A stretch of DNA of 64,000 bases from Ignavibacteriae bacterium HGW-Ignavibacteriae-2. GTDB taxonomy: Bacteria; Bacteroidota; Ignavibacteria; Ignavibacteriales; Melioribacteraceae. Below the pieces are notes generated by a model that was not told where the DNA came from, did no database searches, and was given only the letters and a program-made list of their open reading frames with translations. How positions within the stretch are numbered: the stretch's first letter is position 1; each line of letters opens with the position of its first letter. Positions 44,714-53,600 of this stretch are shown here, piece after piece. Made by a program: the position numbers and the translations under genes. The stretch spans positions 84,139 through 148,138 of the forward strand of contig PGYT01000003.1 in NCBI GenBank assembly GCA_002839805.1. Reading direction: 5' to 3'.

Positions 44714-46420
44714 TTACTTCGCAAATAAAATTTTCCCGCCCACAATAGTCATTAATACCTCGGTGGAAAGAATTTCTTTATCGGGGATGGTTAGTATATC
44801 TTTAGACAAAACAGTAAAATCCGCGAGTTTCCCTTTTTCTATTGAACCTTTTATATTTTCTTCAAAAGCGGCGTACGCTCCATTGATGGTATAAGATTTT
44901 AATGCTTCAAGTCTAGTCATTTTTTGATCTTTAAAAAATATTTCACCCGATTTGAGCTGTCGAGTAACTGTTGAATAAAATGATTGAAGCGGACTTACAT
45001 TTTCAACCGGGGCGTCTGTACCATTGCAAATAATCGCACCGTTATCAATAAGTTTACGCCACACATAAGCTCCTTCTTCCGCTCTTTTATAACCCAGTCG
45101 TTTAATTACAAAAGGCGCGTCAGATGTGCAATGAACCCCCTGCATGGCAGGAATAACCCCAAGTTTAGAGAATCGTAAAATATCCTTAGTGGATAAATGT
45201 TGCGCGTGTTCAACGCGCCATCGAAAATTATTGATGCTGGTGTTTTGTGAAAATATATCTTCATAAATATCTAATATTTCGCGATTACCTCTATCTCCAA
45301 TTGCATGGGTGCAAAGCTGGTACCCGTTAGTTAACGCGAGTTCCGCAACTTCGCGAATTTCAGAGAGAGGAGTTACAGTTAAACCTCTATGATCTTGTAA
45401 ATCTTCATAAGGTTCAAGGAGCCAAGCACCTCTGGAGCCAAGCGCGCCATCAATGTATATTTTAATCGACCGTATTGTTAAAAAATTGTTGCCATAACCT
45501 ATGGTTTTATAATTAACCAGGTTTTTACGCAAATTTTTTAACGTATCCCCGACCATAACGTACAATCTAATTTTAATTTTATTTTCATCGACAAGCTTTT
45601 TAAGTATATCGATTTTAGCGAAAGTCTCCCCGGCATCATGGAAACTTGTAATACCATTTTTCAAACTTTCATCAACACCCGAAATTATTTCACGCTCAGT
45701 TTGTCTGTTTAATTGCTCACTATTCTGTAGGGACAAATATTGGAGATATTTGTTATTAATTAAATCTTCGGCGGTTTCTTCGAAAACTCCAATAATCTGT
45801 CCGTTCTCATCTTTAACAATATTTCCCCCCTCAGGACTTTTTGTTGAGTCTGTAACTTCTGCCAAATCAATAGCTTTTTGATTAACCAATATCGCGTGAC
45901 CACTCGCATGAGATAATATTACGGGGTTATATGGAACGGCTTTATTAAGCATAGTATTATAAGGATAACCATTAACAGTTTTATGCGGAACTGTATTCCA
46001 TTTTTCCTGATGCCAGCCGCGTCCAATTATCCAATCACCCGGTTTTGTATTTTCGGATGCAGCGACAACTTTCGCGATAACTTCATCCCAATTTTGCGTG
46101 TCAGTTAAATCAAGATTAATTTTTGATTTGCCTAATCCTATTAGATGCGCGTGACTTTCAATGAATCCAGGAATTACAGTTTTCCCTTTAAGATCAATTA
46201 TTTCTGTAGATTCACCGATAAATTCCTTTATTTGATAATCCGTACCCACCGCAATAATTGTATCGGATTTAACAGCTACGGCCGTTGCCTTAGAATCGGC
46301 GTTGTTAAGCGTAATAATATTTCCGTTTAACAAAACTAGGTCAGCAGATTCTTTTGGGGAATTGCATGCATTAAAACCAATCATAAGTAAAGTAATTAAA
46401 ATCTTATTTAAGCTTTTCAT
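44714..46420 (-). CDS. amidohydrolase family lipoprotein (YtcJ-like)
   Basis: A 568-residue metal-dependent hydrolase with a lipoprotein signal ending at Cys19 (GFNAC). After the N-terminal beta domain (VLLNGNIITLNNADSKATAV) come the HxH metal pair in ESHAHLIGLGKSKINLD, later His residues in HAIGDRGNREILDIY and VEHAQHLS, and the Asp in NGTDAPVENVSP. The overall pattern matches the YtcJ/exoenzyme-regulator (amidohydrolase 3) group. Its substrate is unknown. It should be anchored in the outer or inner membrane facing the periplasm. It stands alone between the signal-peptidase homologue and the OMP gene. Confidence 0.82.
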   Translation of the reverse strand: MKSLNKILITLLMIGFNACNSPKESADLVLLNGNIITLNNADSKATAVAVKSDTIIAVGTDYQIKEFIGESTEIIDLKGKTVIPGFIESHAHLIGLGKSKINLDLTDTQNWDEVIAKVVAASENTKPGDWIIGRGWHQEKWNTVPHKTVNGYPYNTMLNKAVPYNPVILSHASGHAILVNQKAIDLAEVTDSTKSPEGGNIVKDENGQIIGVFEETAEDLINNKYLQYLSLQNSEQLNRQTEREIISGVDESLKNGITSFHDAGETFAKIDILKKLVDENKIKIRLYVMVGDTLKNLRKNLVNYKTIGYGNNFLTIRSIKIYIDGALGSRGAWLLEPYEDLQDHRGLTVTPLSEIREVAELALTNGYQLCTHAIGDRGNREILDIYEDIFSQNTSINNFRWRVEHAQHLSTKDILRFSKLGVIPAMQGVHCTSDAPFVIKRLGYKRAEEGAYVWRKLIDNGAIICNGTDAPVENVSPLQSFYSTVTRQLKSGEIFFKDQKMTRLEALKSYTINGAYAAFEENIKGSIEKGKLADFTVLSKDILTIPDKEILSTEVLMTIVGGKILFAK

Positions 46421-46649
46421 GGTGTTCCATGTGTAAGATTCAAAAAAATATTAAGACCTGTAAAGATAACATATTTAGCATGGTTGGAAAATATTTAACT
46501 GATTATTTAGAACAAATATCAAATTGAATGACTTTGATAAAAATTAATCTTTAGTTTCAATTGAAGTTATATTTTAATTACAAAACTAATTTAACTTGAC
46601 CGGTGGAATGGAGGAATAAAAAACTATTGAGGTGCCTGAAGATACAAGC

Positions 46650-46683
46650 AAAAAATTAGAGGATTGGAATTATTCCAACCCTC
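46650..46683 (-). terminator. intrinsic terminator after the OMP gene
   Basis: The minus strand reads a stem of GAGG plus TTGGAA with TTCCAA plus CCTC (one mismatch between them), a short loop and then a T-run (plus-strand A-run at 46651-46655). It starts 12 bases after the stop codon of the outer membrane protein gene at 46695. Confidence 0.75.
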
Positions 46684-46694
46684 ATTAAAATTTG

Positions 46695-47600
46695 TTAAAA
46701 TGTAAGTGTAACACCAAACTTAAATTGTTCGTAAGTTAATGGTTCCGCAGTAGAGAATGGCCAATTCATTTTATCTTTTCGCAATTGGAATATTGCATAC
46801 TGATATCCACCACGTAATAACACATTCATTAGAGGGCCTGCTGCGGGAACACGATCCATTATTTTTTCTACAAATTCCCCCAATGCTGCGTAACCTGCCT
46901 CTTCAATTACAAAACTACCGGCCATTTTCCAAAATTTTACTCTTGGATATAATACGGTGCCTTCGTAAGAAGCGTTAACCGCAAGCATACTCGCTAATTC
47001 CAATTTCACCCCGACTTCGCCTAAAGAACCAAAACGGAATGAATCGCCATAGTAATCAATTATTTCCTGCGGTGAACTTAACTCCATGTAACCAACAGGA
47101 ATCGGTTCGTTCCTTTCCAACTTATTAAACTTTGAGAGCATATAGGCATTCTGTGTGTAAGGTATTAGCGCAACAGGTCCAATACGATATCCATAACCTT
47201 CAGTGTAACCGAAACCTAGCCTGTATGATTCGCTTTTGTATTGAAAGCTCTCAACTTTGTTATCCGCAATAAGAGTATTGCTTAATTTCGATCCGAAAAT
47301 ATATCGACTGTCAAGTTCCAGAATATAATCATCAGAATAAAAATCGAGATCACTGTAACCTAATTTTAATTCAATTGAACCGATATCGGCAAAACGGTTT
47401 TGATCGAAACTTTTGTGCTCAAGGTTTCCAGTTCCATAGTTTAACTCAATCATAGGTCGTGATTCACCATACCATTCAATCAAATCAACGTTCCATTTAT
47501 CCCAACTTCTTTTGTGTTTTTCGCGTTTTGATTGAGCCTGAATTAGAATTCCTGACAGCAACAAGGTAATAATAATAAGTTTAAAGACTCTGACTGACAT
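46695..47600 (-). CDS. outer membrane beta-barrel protein, unknown
   Basis: A 301-residue exported protein with a signal peptide (residues 1-22, ending IQAQ). The mature part has repeated amphipathic strands with aromatic ends (YRLGFGYTEGYGYRIGPVAL, VKLELASMLAVNASYEGTVLY) and a final strand EQFKFGVTLTF ending in Phe, the usual signal for BAM insertion. The family is not recognised. It follows the response regulator gene on the same strand after 98 bases, but a regulatory link is not shown. Confidence 0.65.
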   Translation of the reverse strand: MSVRVFKLIIITLLLSGILIQAQSKREKHKRSWDKWNVDLIEWYGESRPMIELNYGTGNLEHKSFDQNRFADIGSIELKLGYSDLDFYSDDYILELDSRYIFGSKLSNTLIADNKVESFQYKSESYRLGFGYTEGYGYRIGPVALIPYTQNAYMLSKFNKLERNEPIPVGYMELSSPQEIIDYYGDSFRFGSLGEVGVKLELASMLAVNASYEGTVLYPRVKFWKMAGSFVIEEAGYAALGEFVEKIMDRVPAAGPLMNVLLRGGYQYAIFQLRKDKMNWPFSTAEPLTYEQFKFGVTLTF

Positions 47601-47698
47601 GCAGTTCCCCCAAATTTAATTTTAAGCTACGAATTAGACGGAGAAAACCCCTTGGATGTTACAAAAAAAATATTTTTTGGAGCACCGGAAAGTATATA

Positions 47699-48088
47699 TC
47701 AGATTTTCTTTTGGTCCAGAGCTTTCAGTAAGGTGTCCATCAGAACATCGTTTTGAACTGGTTTCGTAAGAAATATATCTATGCCCGCATTGTAGGCATT
47801 GTCTTTATCCCTCTGAAAAGCATGGGCAGAAAGCCCAACAATGGGTATGTTTTTATATTTGTCTTTTGCTCTTAATTCACGGGTTAATTGTAAACCGTCT
47901 TTTTTGCCTTTTAACGAAATATCCATCAAAATAATGTTAAAATTATCGTTGTCAATTTTTTCATAAAACGATTCAGAGTTATCACATATTTCAAGATCAA
48001 ATTTTCTTTTTAAAAATATTTGTAAAAATTTTTGATTTTCATAATCATCTTCTACAACTAGAAGCCTGGGTTTTTTTTCTGGGGACAT
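47699..48088 (-). CDS. single-domain response regulator (REC only)
   Basis: A 129-residue receiver domain without an output domain. The acidic pair is in LLVVEDDYENQKF, the phosphorylated Asp in NIILMDISLKGKKDG, the Thr/Ser switch in PIVGLSAHAF and the conserved Lys in FLTKPVQND. The frame is open from 48157, but the ATG at 48088, with GAGGT about 9 bases upstream, starts at the normal REC boundary. No histidine kinase gene is nearby; orphan receivers often take phosphate from hybrid kinases elsewhere. Confidence 0.88.
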   Translation of the reverse strand: MSPEKKPRLLVVEDDYENQKFLQIFLKRKFDLEICDNSESFYEKIDNDNFNIILMDISLKGKKDGLQLTRELRAKDKYKNIPIVGLSAHAFQRDKDNAYNAGIDIFLTKPVQNDVLMDTLLKALDQKKI

Positions 48089-48237
48089 TCTAATAACCTC
48101 TAAAATGAAAAATAGCTTGATAAAAATAGTTAAAAGACAACTTAAACAAAATAACAATTTTTACTAGTTGTCCAATCAACAATTTGTGAAATGTTTCAGG
48201 ATTAAAATTTAATTAATGGACTATCATCAAAAAAATT

Positions 48238-49920
48238 TCAGGAAAGATTTTGTATTCGTTCAATTAATTTATCGCGGTCAGTTTCAATTAAAAGTTTTTC
48301 GATTTCCGCTTTATTCCGAAATTTAGAGGCCACTTCGGCAAGCAGTTTAAGCTGAAGTTCATGCTCACTTTGTGGCGTAACAATCATAACAAAAATCTTT
48401 GACCCGATGTCATCCGAAGCGCCAAAGTCAAGTTCGAATTCGTTTATAGCTATAGCGATAACCGGGCGTTTTATCTGAAATTTTGCGTGTGGAATAGCCA
48501 AAAAATTTTGTATTCCAGTTGGAAAAAGCTCTTCTCTTTGTATTATAGATTTAAGCAAATCGGATTTACTGATTAAACTAACCTCTGAAATTTTTTCTAC
48601 CATTTGAGATAAAAGTATATCTTTTGATTTGGCACTTGTAAAGAGCACAAGTTTTTTATTTATTAATGTATTCAGAGAAACAAATTTTACACTTCTTCTT
48701 ATAAAAATATTCATAAAAGGGGCGCTGGAGATTGAAGTCACTAATGCCATAATTACAAGAGCTACAAAAACTTTCTCCTGTATCAGTCCAAATTGAAGAG
48801 CAAGGATTCCGAGCACGATTTCCATAGCCCCTCGTGAATTCATTCCGAAACCGACAGCAAGCGAATCCACTTTGCTTAATCCACCCCACCGGGCTCCCAA
48901 ACCACAACCTACTACTTTACCTATAAATGCCAAAACAATAAAAATAGTTACAAGCATAAAATCAAAGTTGTCTATAAAATTAACCCTCAAACCTATTGAA
49001 ACAAAAAATATAGGGGCAAATATGTTTGTAACAAACTGATGAATAATTTCTTTTGTGTTCTCTTTCAACTGTGCTGAATCACCGATACTAATGCCAATAA
49101 TAAATGCGCCGAAAATCGCGTGAATCCCTATATATTCAGTGAAAGCCGCTCCTAAAAATCCTGAGATCAAAACAAAATTTAATACCCCGCCCGGGAAAGT
49201 CATGTTTTTATGAATAATGCTAATGGCTTTATCGAATAATTTTCTGCCAAAGACTAGAAAAAATATTATAAAAGAAAACGTTATTATTACAACCTGCAGA
49301 AATGGAAGATTGTCTGTTCCCGCACTAATGTTGCTTAGAATCAGGGAAAAAATTATCCAACCAATCAAATCATTCATCATTGCCGAAGCAATAATTAAAA
49401 AGCCAATCTCTGATTTAAGAATGTTCAAATCCATCAGAGTTTTGGCTACCACTGGCAGAGCAGTAATAGACAGAGCTGTTCCGATAAACAGTGCGAAAAC
49501 AAGCCGCATCTCTTCGTTGTTAATTCCCAGGGTATGCGGAAATAAATATGCTATTGAGAAACCAATTGTAAAGGGGAAAATAACACCCATTAAGCTTGTG
49601 GTTACAGCTGCCTTACCCTGCTTGAGCAATGTGCCCAAATCTATTTCTAATCCCGAAACCAGCATAAGCATTACCACAGCAATTGTTGTTATGCCCTCGT
49701 GAGCAACAATAATATTCTCTGATTTAACGAACAGATTATGGAATATGTCGGGAAATATATATCCAAATATTGTGGGACCTAAAATAATACCGGCTATTAT
49801 TTCGCCAATTACTATCGGTTGTCTAAATTTTTTCAACAATTCGCCAAAAGAACGCGCAAAAAGCAGCATTACTGCTAATCCTATTAAAAATAGTGTAACT
49901 TCATTGGCGTTTAGCTTCAT
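48238..49920 (-). CDS. cation:proton antiporter fused to a PTS EIIA domain
   Basis: A 560-residue protein. Residues 5-400 are a CPA2-type Na+(K+)/H+ antiporter with about 12 helices (QPIVIGEIIAGIILGPTIFG, ALSITALPVVAKTLMDL, MMNDLIGWIIFSLIL, GMNSRGAMEIVLGILAL). Residues 420-560 form an EIIA(Ntr)-like phosphocarrier domain with the phospho-site His kept in FLAIPHAKFQIKRP, which probably gates transport by phosphorylation. It is the last gene of a five-gene minus-strand run with USP, nitroreductase, permease-EIIA and S46 peptidase. PTS EI or HPr genes are not in view. Confidence 0.88.
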   Translation of the reverse strand: MKLNANEVTLFLIGLAVMLLFARSFGELLKKFRQPIVIGEIIAGIILGPTIFGYIFPDIFHNLFVKSENIIVAHEGITTIAVVMLMLVSGLEIDLGTLLKQGKAAVTTSLMGVIFPFTIGFSIAYLFPHTLGINNEEMRLVFALFIGTALSITALPVVAKTLMDLNILKSEIGFLIIASAMMNDLIGWIIFSLILSNISAGTDNLPFLQVVIITFSFIIFFLVFGRKLFDKAISIIHKNMTFPGGVLNFVLISGFLGAAFTEYIGIHAIFGAFIIGISIGDSAQLKENTKEIIHQFVTNIFAPIFFVSIGLRVNFIDNFDFMLVTIFIVLAFIGKVVGCGLGARWGGLSKVDSLAVGFGMNSRGAMEIVLGILALQFGLIQEKVFVALVIMALVTSISSAPFMNIFIRRSVKFVSLNTLINKKLVLFTSAKSKDILLSQMVEKISEVSLISKSDLLKSIIQREELFPTGIQNFLAIPHAKFQIKRPVIAIAINEFELDFGASDDIGSKIFVMIVTPQSEHELQLKLLAEVASKFRNKAEIEKLLIETDRDKLIERIQNLS

Positions 49921-49940
49921 GCAATAACTTTGTAGTTAAT

Positions 49941-50774
49941 TCAGTTTTTGATAATTAATAAATCGCAGGGTAAGTCTTCAATTACATACTCCAGATCGTG
50001 TTGAAAAATACGATCAAACATTTCAAGTTTACGTTTGGGGGCCGGCAAAACAAAAAGATCCGCTTCAATAGACTTTAAATAGGCTGTTGATTCCCAACCA
50101 GCTTTGCCGTAAAGACATATTTTTTCTATTGGAATTCCAGTCAGATTCAATTCGTTAACGAACATTTCCATTTTTAATGATTCTTCATCAATCCATTTAT
50201 TGCGTGTTTCTTGTGTCTCTTTTATAGAACCGGAATCATATACTGTTATAGTTAGACCCGGTACTTTAAATTCTCTTATCAGAATCAACTTTTCGGTATT
50301 TTCTTTAACGGCTAATTCGTATGAGTATCTGACGGATTTTTCCGATAGTGAGGAATAGTCAATCTGCACACCTATAATTTTATAAGTTTTAACGTCTTTA
50401 ACTGGAGCCTTTAAAATTAGCAAAGAGCAGGGAACCTGGCGCATTATTTTGCGGGCAACAGAACCAATATAATATTTTAGAGCGGGTTCCTTTTCAAGCG
50501 CACCCATAATTAATAAATTTAAATCTAACTCCTGGCAGGTTTTAATGATGGATTTTGCGGGATCCCCTTTTTTCCAAATCACAGAGCAGTTGTTTCTGTC
50601 TACTTTTGCTTCGATAAGCATATTTTCGATTGCTTCTTCATCTGATGATTCTTTTTTGCCAACGTGAATCAAATATAATTCTGCGTTAAACATTAGCTGC
50701 ATTTTTGCAGCCTGTTTAAGCAAATTAATGCCCGATGGAGAGAAAGCAATAGCTAAACCAATTTTTTTGAACAT
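49941..50774 (-). CDS. tandem universal stress protein
   Basis: A 277-residue protein with two USP domains. The first (residues 1-130) starts KKIGLAIAFSPSGINLLKQA and carries LLIMGALEKEPALKYYIGSV, a weakened nucleotide-binding motif, and CSLLILKAP. The second (132-277) ends CDLLIIKN and has the segment LFVLPAPKRK in place of the usual G-2x-G-9x-G site. USPs bind ATP or other ligands and act in stress control; here the neighbouring transporters make an adapter role likely. The antiporter-EIIA gene begins 20 bases downstream. Confidence 0.85.
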   Translation of the reverse strand: MFKKIGLAIAFSPSGINLLKQAAKMQLMFNAELYLIHVGKKESSDEEAIENMLIEAKVDRNNCSVIWKKGDPAKSIIKTCQELDLNLLIMGALEKEPALKYYIGSVARKIMRQVPCSLLILKAPVKDVKTYKIIGVQIDYSSLSEKSVRYSYELAVKENTEKLILIREFKVPGLTITVYDSGSIKETQETRNKWIDEESLKMEMFVNELNLTGIPIEKICLYGKAGWESTAYLKSIEADLFVLPAPKRKLEMFDRIFQHDLEYVIEDLPCDLLIIKN

Positions 50775-50812
50775 GGTTAAAGCCAGATTTAATTAGATGG
50801 TAAAGATTGTAT

Positions 50813-51484
50813 TTACTTTACAATTGTGCAAATGGAATCGAAAGATTTTTTTGTGATTAGTGGAACCTTTGTGTGTTTTTTGGGAAGCCCAGTAACTATA
50901 ATTAAATACGGTTTTTCGTTGGCGGGTCGATTTAAAATAGAATTTAAAAAATTCATTGGACTTGGTGTATGTGTTAGAGTCGCTAATCCCGAAAAATGAA
51001 GAGCGGTTATTAAGATGCCACAGGCAATCCCAACTGATTCTTTTGTGTAGTAATATTTTACTTTGTTGTTATTATCGTCAAGTCCGTATTTTTTTTCAAA
51101 TATCACTATAAGGTAGGGTGCAATTTCAAGGAAAGATTTAAATTGATCTGTTCCTAAATCTGACAGAGCATTTAACCATTCTGCGGGAGCCCGGTTTTCA
51201 TAAAACTCTTTTTCTTCTTTTTCGGCTGCTATACGAATTTCATTTTTGGTTTTAAGGTCACGTACAACCACAAAATGCCATGGTTGCTGATTAGCACCAC
51301 TGGGCGCACTCCCGGCGGATTTAACCGCATTTTCAATTATTTGATAATGAACCGGTTTGTCTGAAAATTCTCTTATTGTGCGCCGCTTCCTAATAAAATC
51401 CAGAAAATCTGACGATCGTTCGTTCATTTCGTTTTCGTCAAAATTTACCTGAGGGATATATTTTATAAATTTAGCTTCATTCAT
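50813..51484 (-). CDS. nitroreductase-family flavoprotein
   Basis: A 223-residue FMN-dependent NAD(P)H oxidoreductase. The family start FIRKRRTIREFSDKPV, the FMN-contact stretch SAPSGANQQPWHFVVVRD and the C-terminal GLATLTHTPSPMNFLNSIL resemble nitroreductase/dehalogenase-like members (IYD-like group). Its substrate is unknown. The frame is open to 51517, which would overlap the permease gene, but the ATG at 51484, just one base past the permease stop codon, leaves the usual N-terminus and is preferred. This close spacing makes co-translation likely. Confidence 0.85.
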   Translation of the reverse strand: MNEAKFIKYIPQVNFDENEMNERSSDFLDFIRKRRTIREFSDKPVHYQIIENAVKSAGSAPSGANQQPWHFVVVRDLKTKNEIRIAAEKEEKEFYENRAPAEWLNALSDLGTDQFKSFLEIAPYLIVIFEKKYGLDDNNNKVKYYYTKESVGIACGILITALHFSGLATLTHTPSPMNFLNSILNRPANEKPYLIIVTGLPKKHTKVPLITKKSFDSICTIVK

Positions 51485-51485
51485 T

Positions 51486-53588
51486 TTACTTACTCTCATT
51501 CTTATCAGAAAATTCATTACGGATTACTGTAATACTTGATTGACTCCCTATAATTGTGAGACGGTCGAAGTTTTGAAGAATTGTTTTGCCGGTTGGAACT
51601 ATAATATTGTCCGCCCGCCTCAATAAAGCAACTAAACTATTTTCGGGCAATTCGATTTCACGTAATGATTTTCCTATTAAAACCTCAGAAGGCGAGTTGT
51701 CTCGAATAACAAAAGAATAAAAACCTTCGTCGTGTAAAAGAGCTTCTTTTAATTCTTGCTCATCCTTAGCGGAATTCCAATCGTCTTGAAATGTTTTATC
51801 GTCAACACGACCAGCAATTTGTGCTAATATTCGTAAATGTTGGGTGGGATTATTTTCCGGACTAATTAAAAAGAAAATAGCATGTACAGTTTCTTCTCCT
51901 TCCTGCTCGTGTGTTAACGGATTATAAATACATACTTTAACGCCAGGCGCTGAGCGCACAAGCACCATTTCAGGATGATCAATGTTTTCTACACGGAAAT
52001 GAGGCAGTGCAACTCCATGAGTAACCGGTGTAGCACCCATACGAGTGCCTTCCATAATTTGTTGTATAATTTGTTCGGCATTAATTGGTAATATTGTGTT
52101 GAGCCACACAGCTGCTTTTTCAACAACTGTTTCAAAGTGCATTTCTTGGTTTAGTTCGAAAACTTTGCTTCTAAGCACAATATCGTCAAAAGGATCTCCT
52201 TTTCGCAATCCCTTTTCTTTCAGAATACCTCTTAGTTCGCTATCTAATTCATCATATCTTAGTCTTCCTAATCTCTCAAAAATATGATAAATTGCGCCGT
52301 TTCTTGTAACTCTGTTTTTTGCATAGTAGAAATACCAGATAACTCCAATAATTATTAGACCAATCGCAAATAAGGATGCCAGGAGTCCGATTTCATAAAT
52401 TAGCCAAAGTGATGTTAAAGTGCCTATGATTTGCATCCACGGATAAAACGGAGATTTAAAACCGGGATCGTAAGAATTTATTTTGCTTTCCCTCATTACC
52501 ATTACAGCGATACTTAAAAGGGCAAAAATAAGCAACTGAAAAGCGCTCGCAAGTTTGGCTATTTTCATGGCATCGAAGGTAACTATAGTTGCCATTATTA
52601 TAACTGTTGTAGTAATTATAGAGGTAGTAGGTGTCCCGGAGGTGTTTAATTTCCCAAAATAATTGGGGAAAATATGATCCCGACTCATTGCCCAAGGATA
52701 ACGTGAAGCGCTTAAAATGCCCGCGTTAGCCACAGATGTAAAAGCAAAAAACGCAGCCAAAGAAATAACTACAACTCCCACCTCACCGAAAATAAGTTCT
52801 ACCGTAATTGCAGCGGGAGTTAAATTTCCTGCTAATTGTTCGATTGGAACTAATCCAATCATTATAATAGTACCTAAAAGATAAATTACAAATGCTGTTC
52901 CGATTGCCAAAAAAATTGATAGTGGAATATTCCGTTCCGGATTTTTGATCTCTTCTGATAAACTCGCGACTTTTGTAACTCCAATGTAACTTACGAATAC
53001 GAGCCCTGCTGTAGCAAAAATTGATGAAGTATCGAAATCCAGAATTCCGGAAAACCTATCAAAAGATATTTTTGGAATACCGCCGGCAATAAAGAAAAAA
53101 AGTATGAACAATGTAATTGTAACTATTACATCCTGTAACATTCCGCTTTTTTTTGCTCCGAATAAATTTATTATTCCAAGTATAACGGCAATTACAAGTG
53201 CTAAGGTTGTTATTTCGAGCTGTGGAAAAAACAGAGATACGTATGCACTAATACCAATAAGGGCAAAGCAGACTTTCAAAATCAAAATCAACCAAACACC
53301 CAAACCTCCTATAGTCCCCATAAGCGGGCCCATAGATCGATCAAGGAAATAATATACTCCACCGGCACGCGGCATTGCGGTAGATAACTCAATGTTGCTC
53401 ATAACAGAAGGAATAAGAAGAATAGCCGCGAGAACATAAGCCAATATAAATGAAGTTCCGGCGGATTCGGCTGCCAAACCCGGCAGTAGAAAAAAGCCAC
53501 CAGCCACAGTTGACCCTGTAGCAATAGCAAAGACGTTAAATAAACCTAATTCCTTTTTTAATCGTTTGCCTGATCTTAATTTCGCCAT
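51486..53588 (-). CDS. amino acid permease fused to EIIA and TrkA-C domains
   Basis: A 700-residue protein. Residues 10-430 are an APC-superfamily permease with about 12 helices, starting LGLFNVFAIATGSTVAGGFF. It has EEIKNPERNIPLSIFLAIGT and ASRYPWAMSRDHIFPNYFGK, typical of the family. Residues 470-620 are an EIIA(Ntr)-like domain with the phospho-site His in HGVALPHFRVEN; residues 625-690 are a TrkA-C-like (RCK_C) domain (GKSLREIELPENSLVALLRR). It likely imports amino acids under control by phosphate and ligand binding. It lies 12 bases downstream of the S46 peptidase gene. Confidence 0.85.
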   Translation of the reverse strand: MAKLRSGKRLKKELGLFNVFAIATGSTVAGGFFLLPGLAAESAGTSFILAYVLAAILLIPSVMSNIELSTAMPRAGGVYYFLDRSMGPLMGTIGGLGVWLILILKVCFALIGISAYVSLFFPQLEITTLALVIAVILGIINLFGAKKSGMLQDVIVTITLFILFFFIAGGIPKISFDRFSGILDFDTSSIFATAGLVFVSYIGVTKVASLSEEIKNPERNIPLSIFLAIGTAFVIYLLGTIIMIGLVPIEQLAGNLTPAAITVELIFGEVGVVVISLAAFFAFTSVANAGILSASRYPWAMSRDHIFPNYFGKLNTSGTPTTSIITTTVIIMATIVTFDAMKIAKLASAFQLLIFALLSIAVMVMRESKINSYDPGFKSPFYPWMQIIGTLTSLWLIYEIGLLASLFAIGLIIIGVIWYFYYAKNRVTRNGAIYHIFERLGRLRYDELDSELRGILKEKGLRKGDPFDDIVLRSKVFELNQEMHFETVVEKAAVWLNTILPINAEQIIQQIMEGTRMGATPVTHGVALPHFRVENIDHPEMVLVRSAPGVKVCIYNPLTHEQEGEETVHAIFFLISPENNPTQHLRILAQIAGRVDDKTFQDDWNSAKDEQELKEALLHDEGFYSFVIRDNSPSEVLIGKSLREIELPENSLVALLRRADNIIVPTGKTILQNFDRLTIIGSQSSITVIRNEFSDKNESK

Positions 53589-53600
53589 ATTTCCCTTTTT

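Noticed and set aside
46640-46690. Short plus-strand frame starting GTG and ending with TAA in the 274-base gap
   Set aside because: Only 18 codons and it lies over the terminator hairpin of the OMP gene; no support as a gene.
49217-49702. 161-codon plus-strand frame inside the antiporter gene
   Set aside because: Fully antisense to a strongly supported transporter gene; composition reflects hydrophobic codons read backwards.
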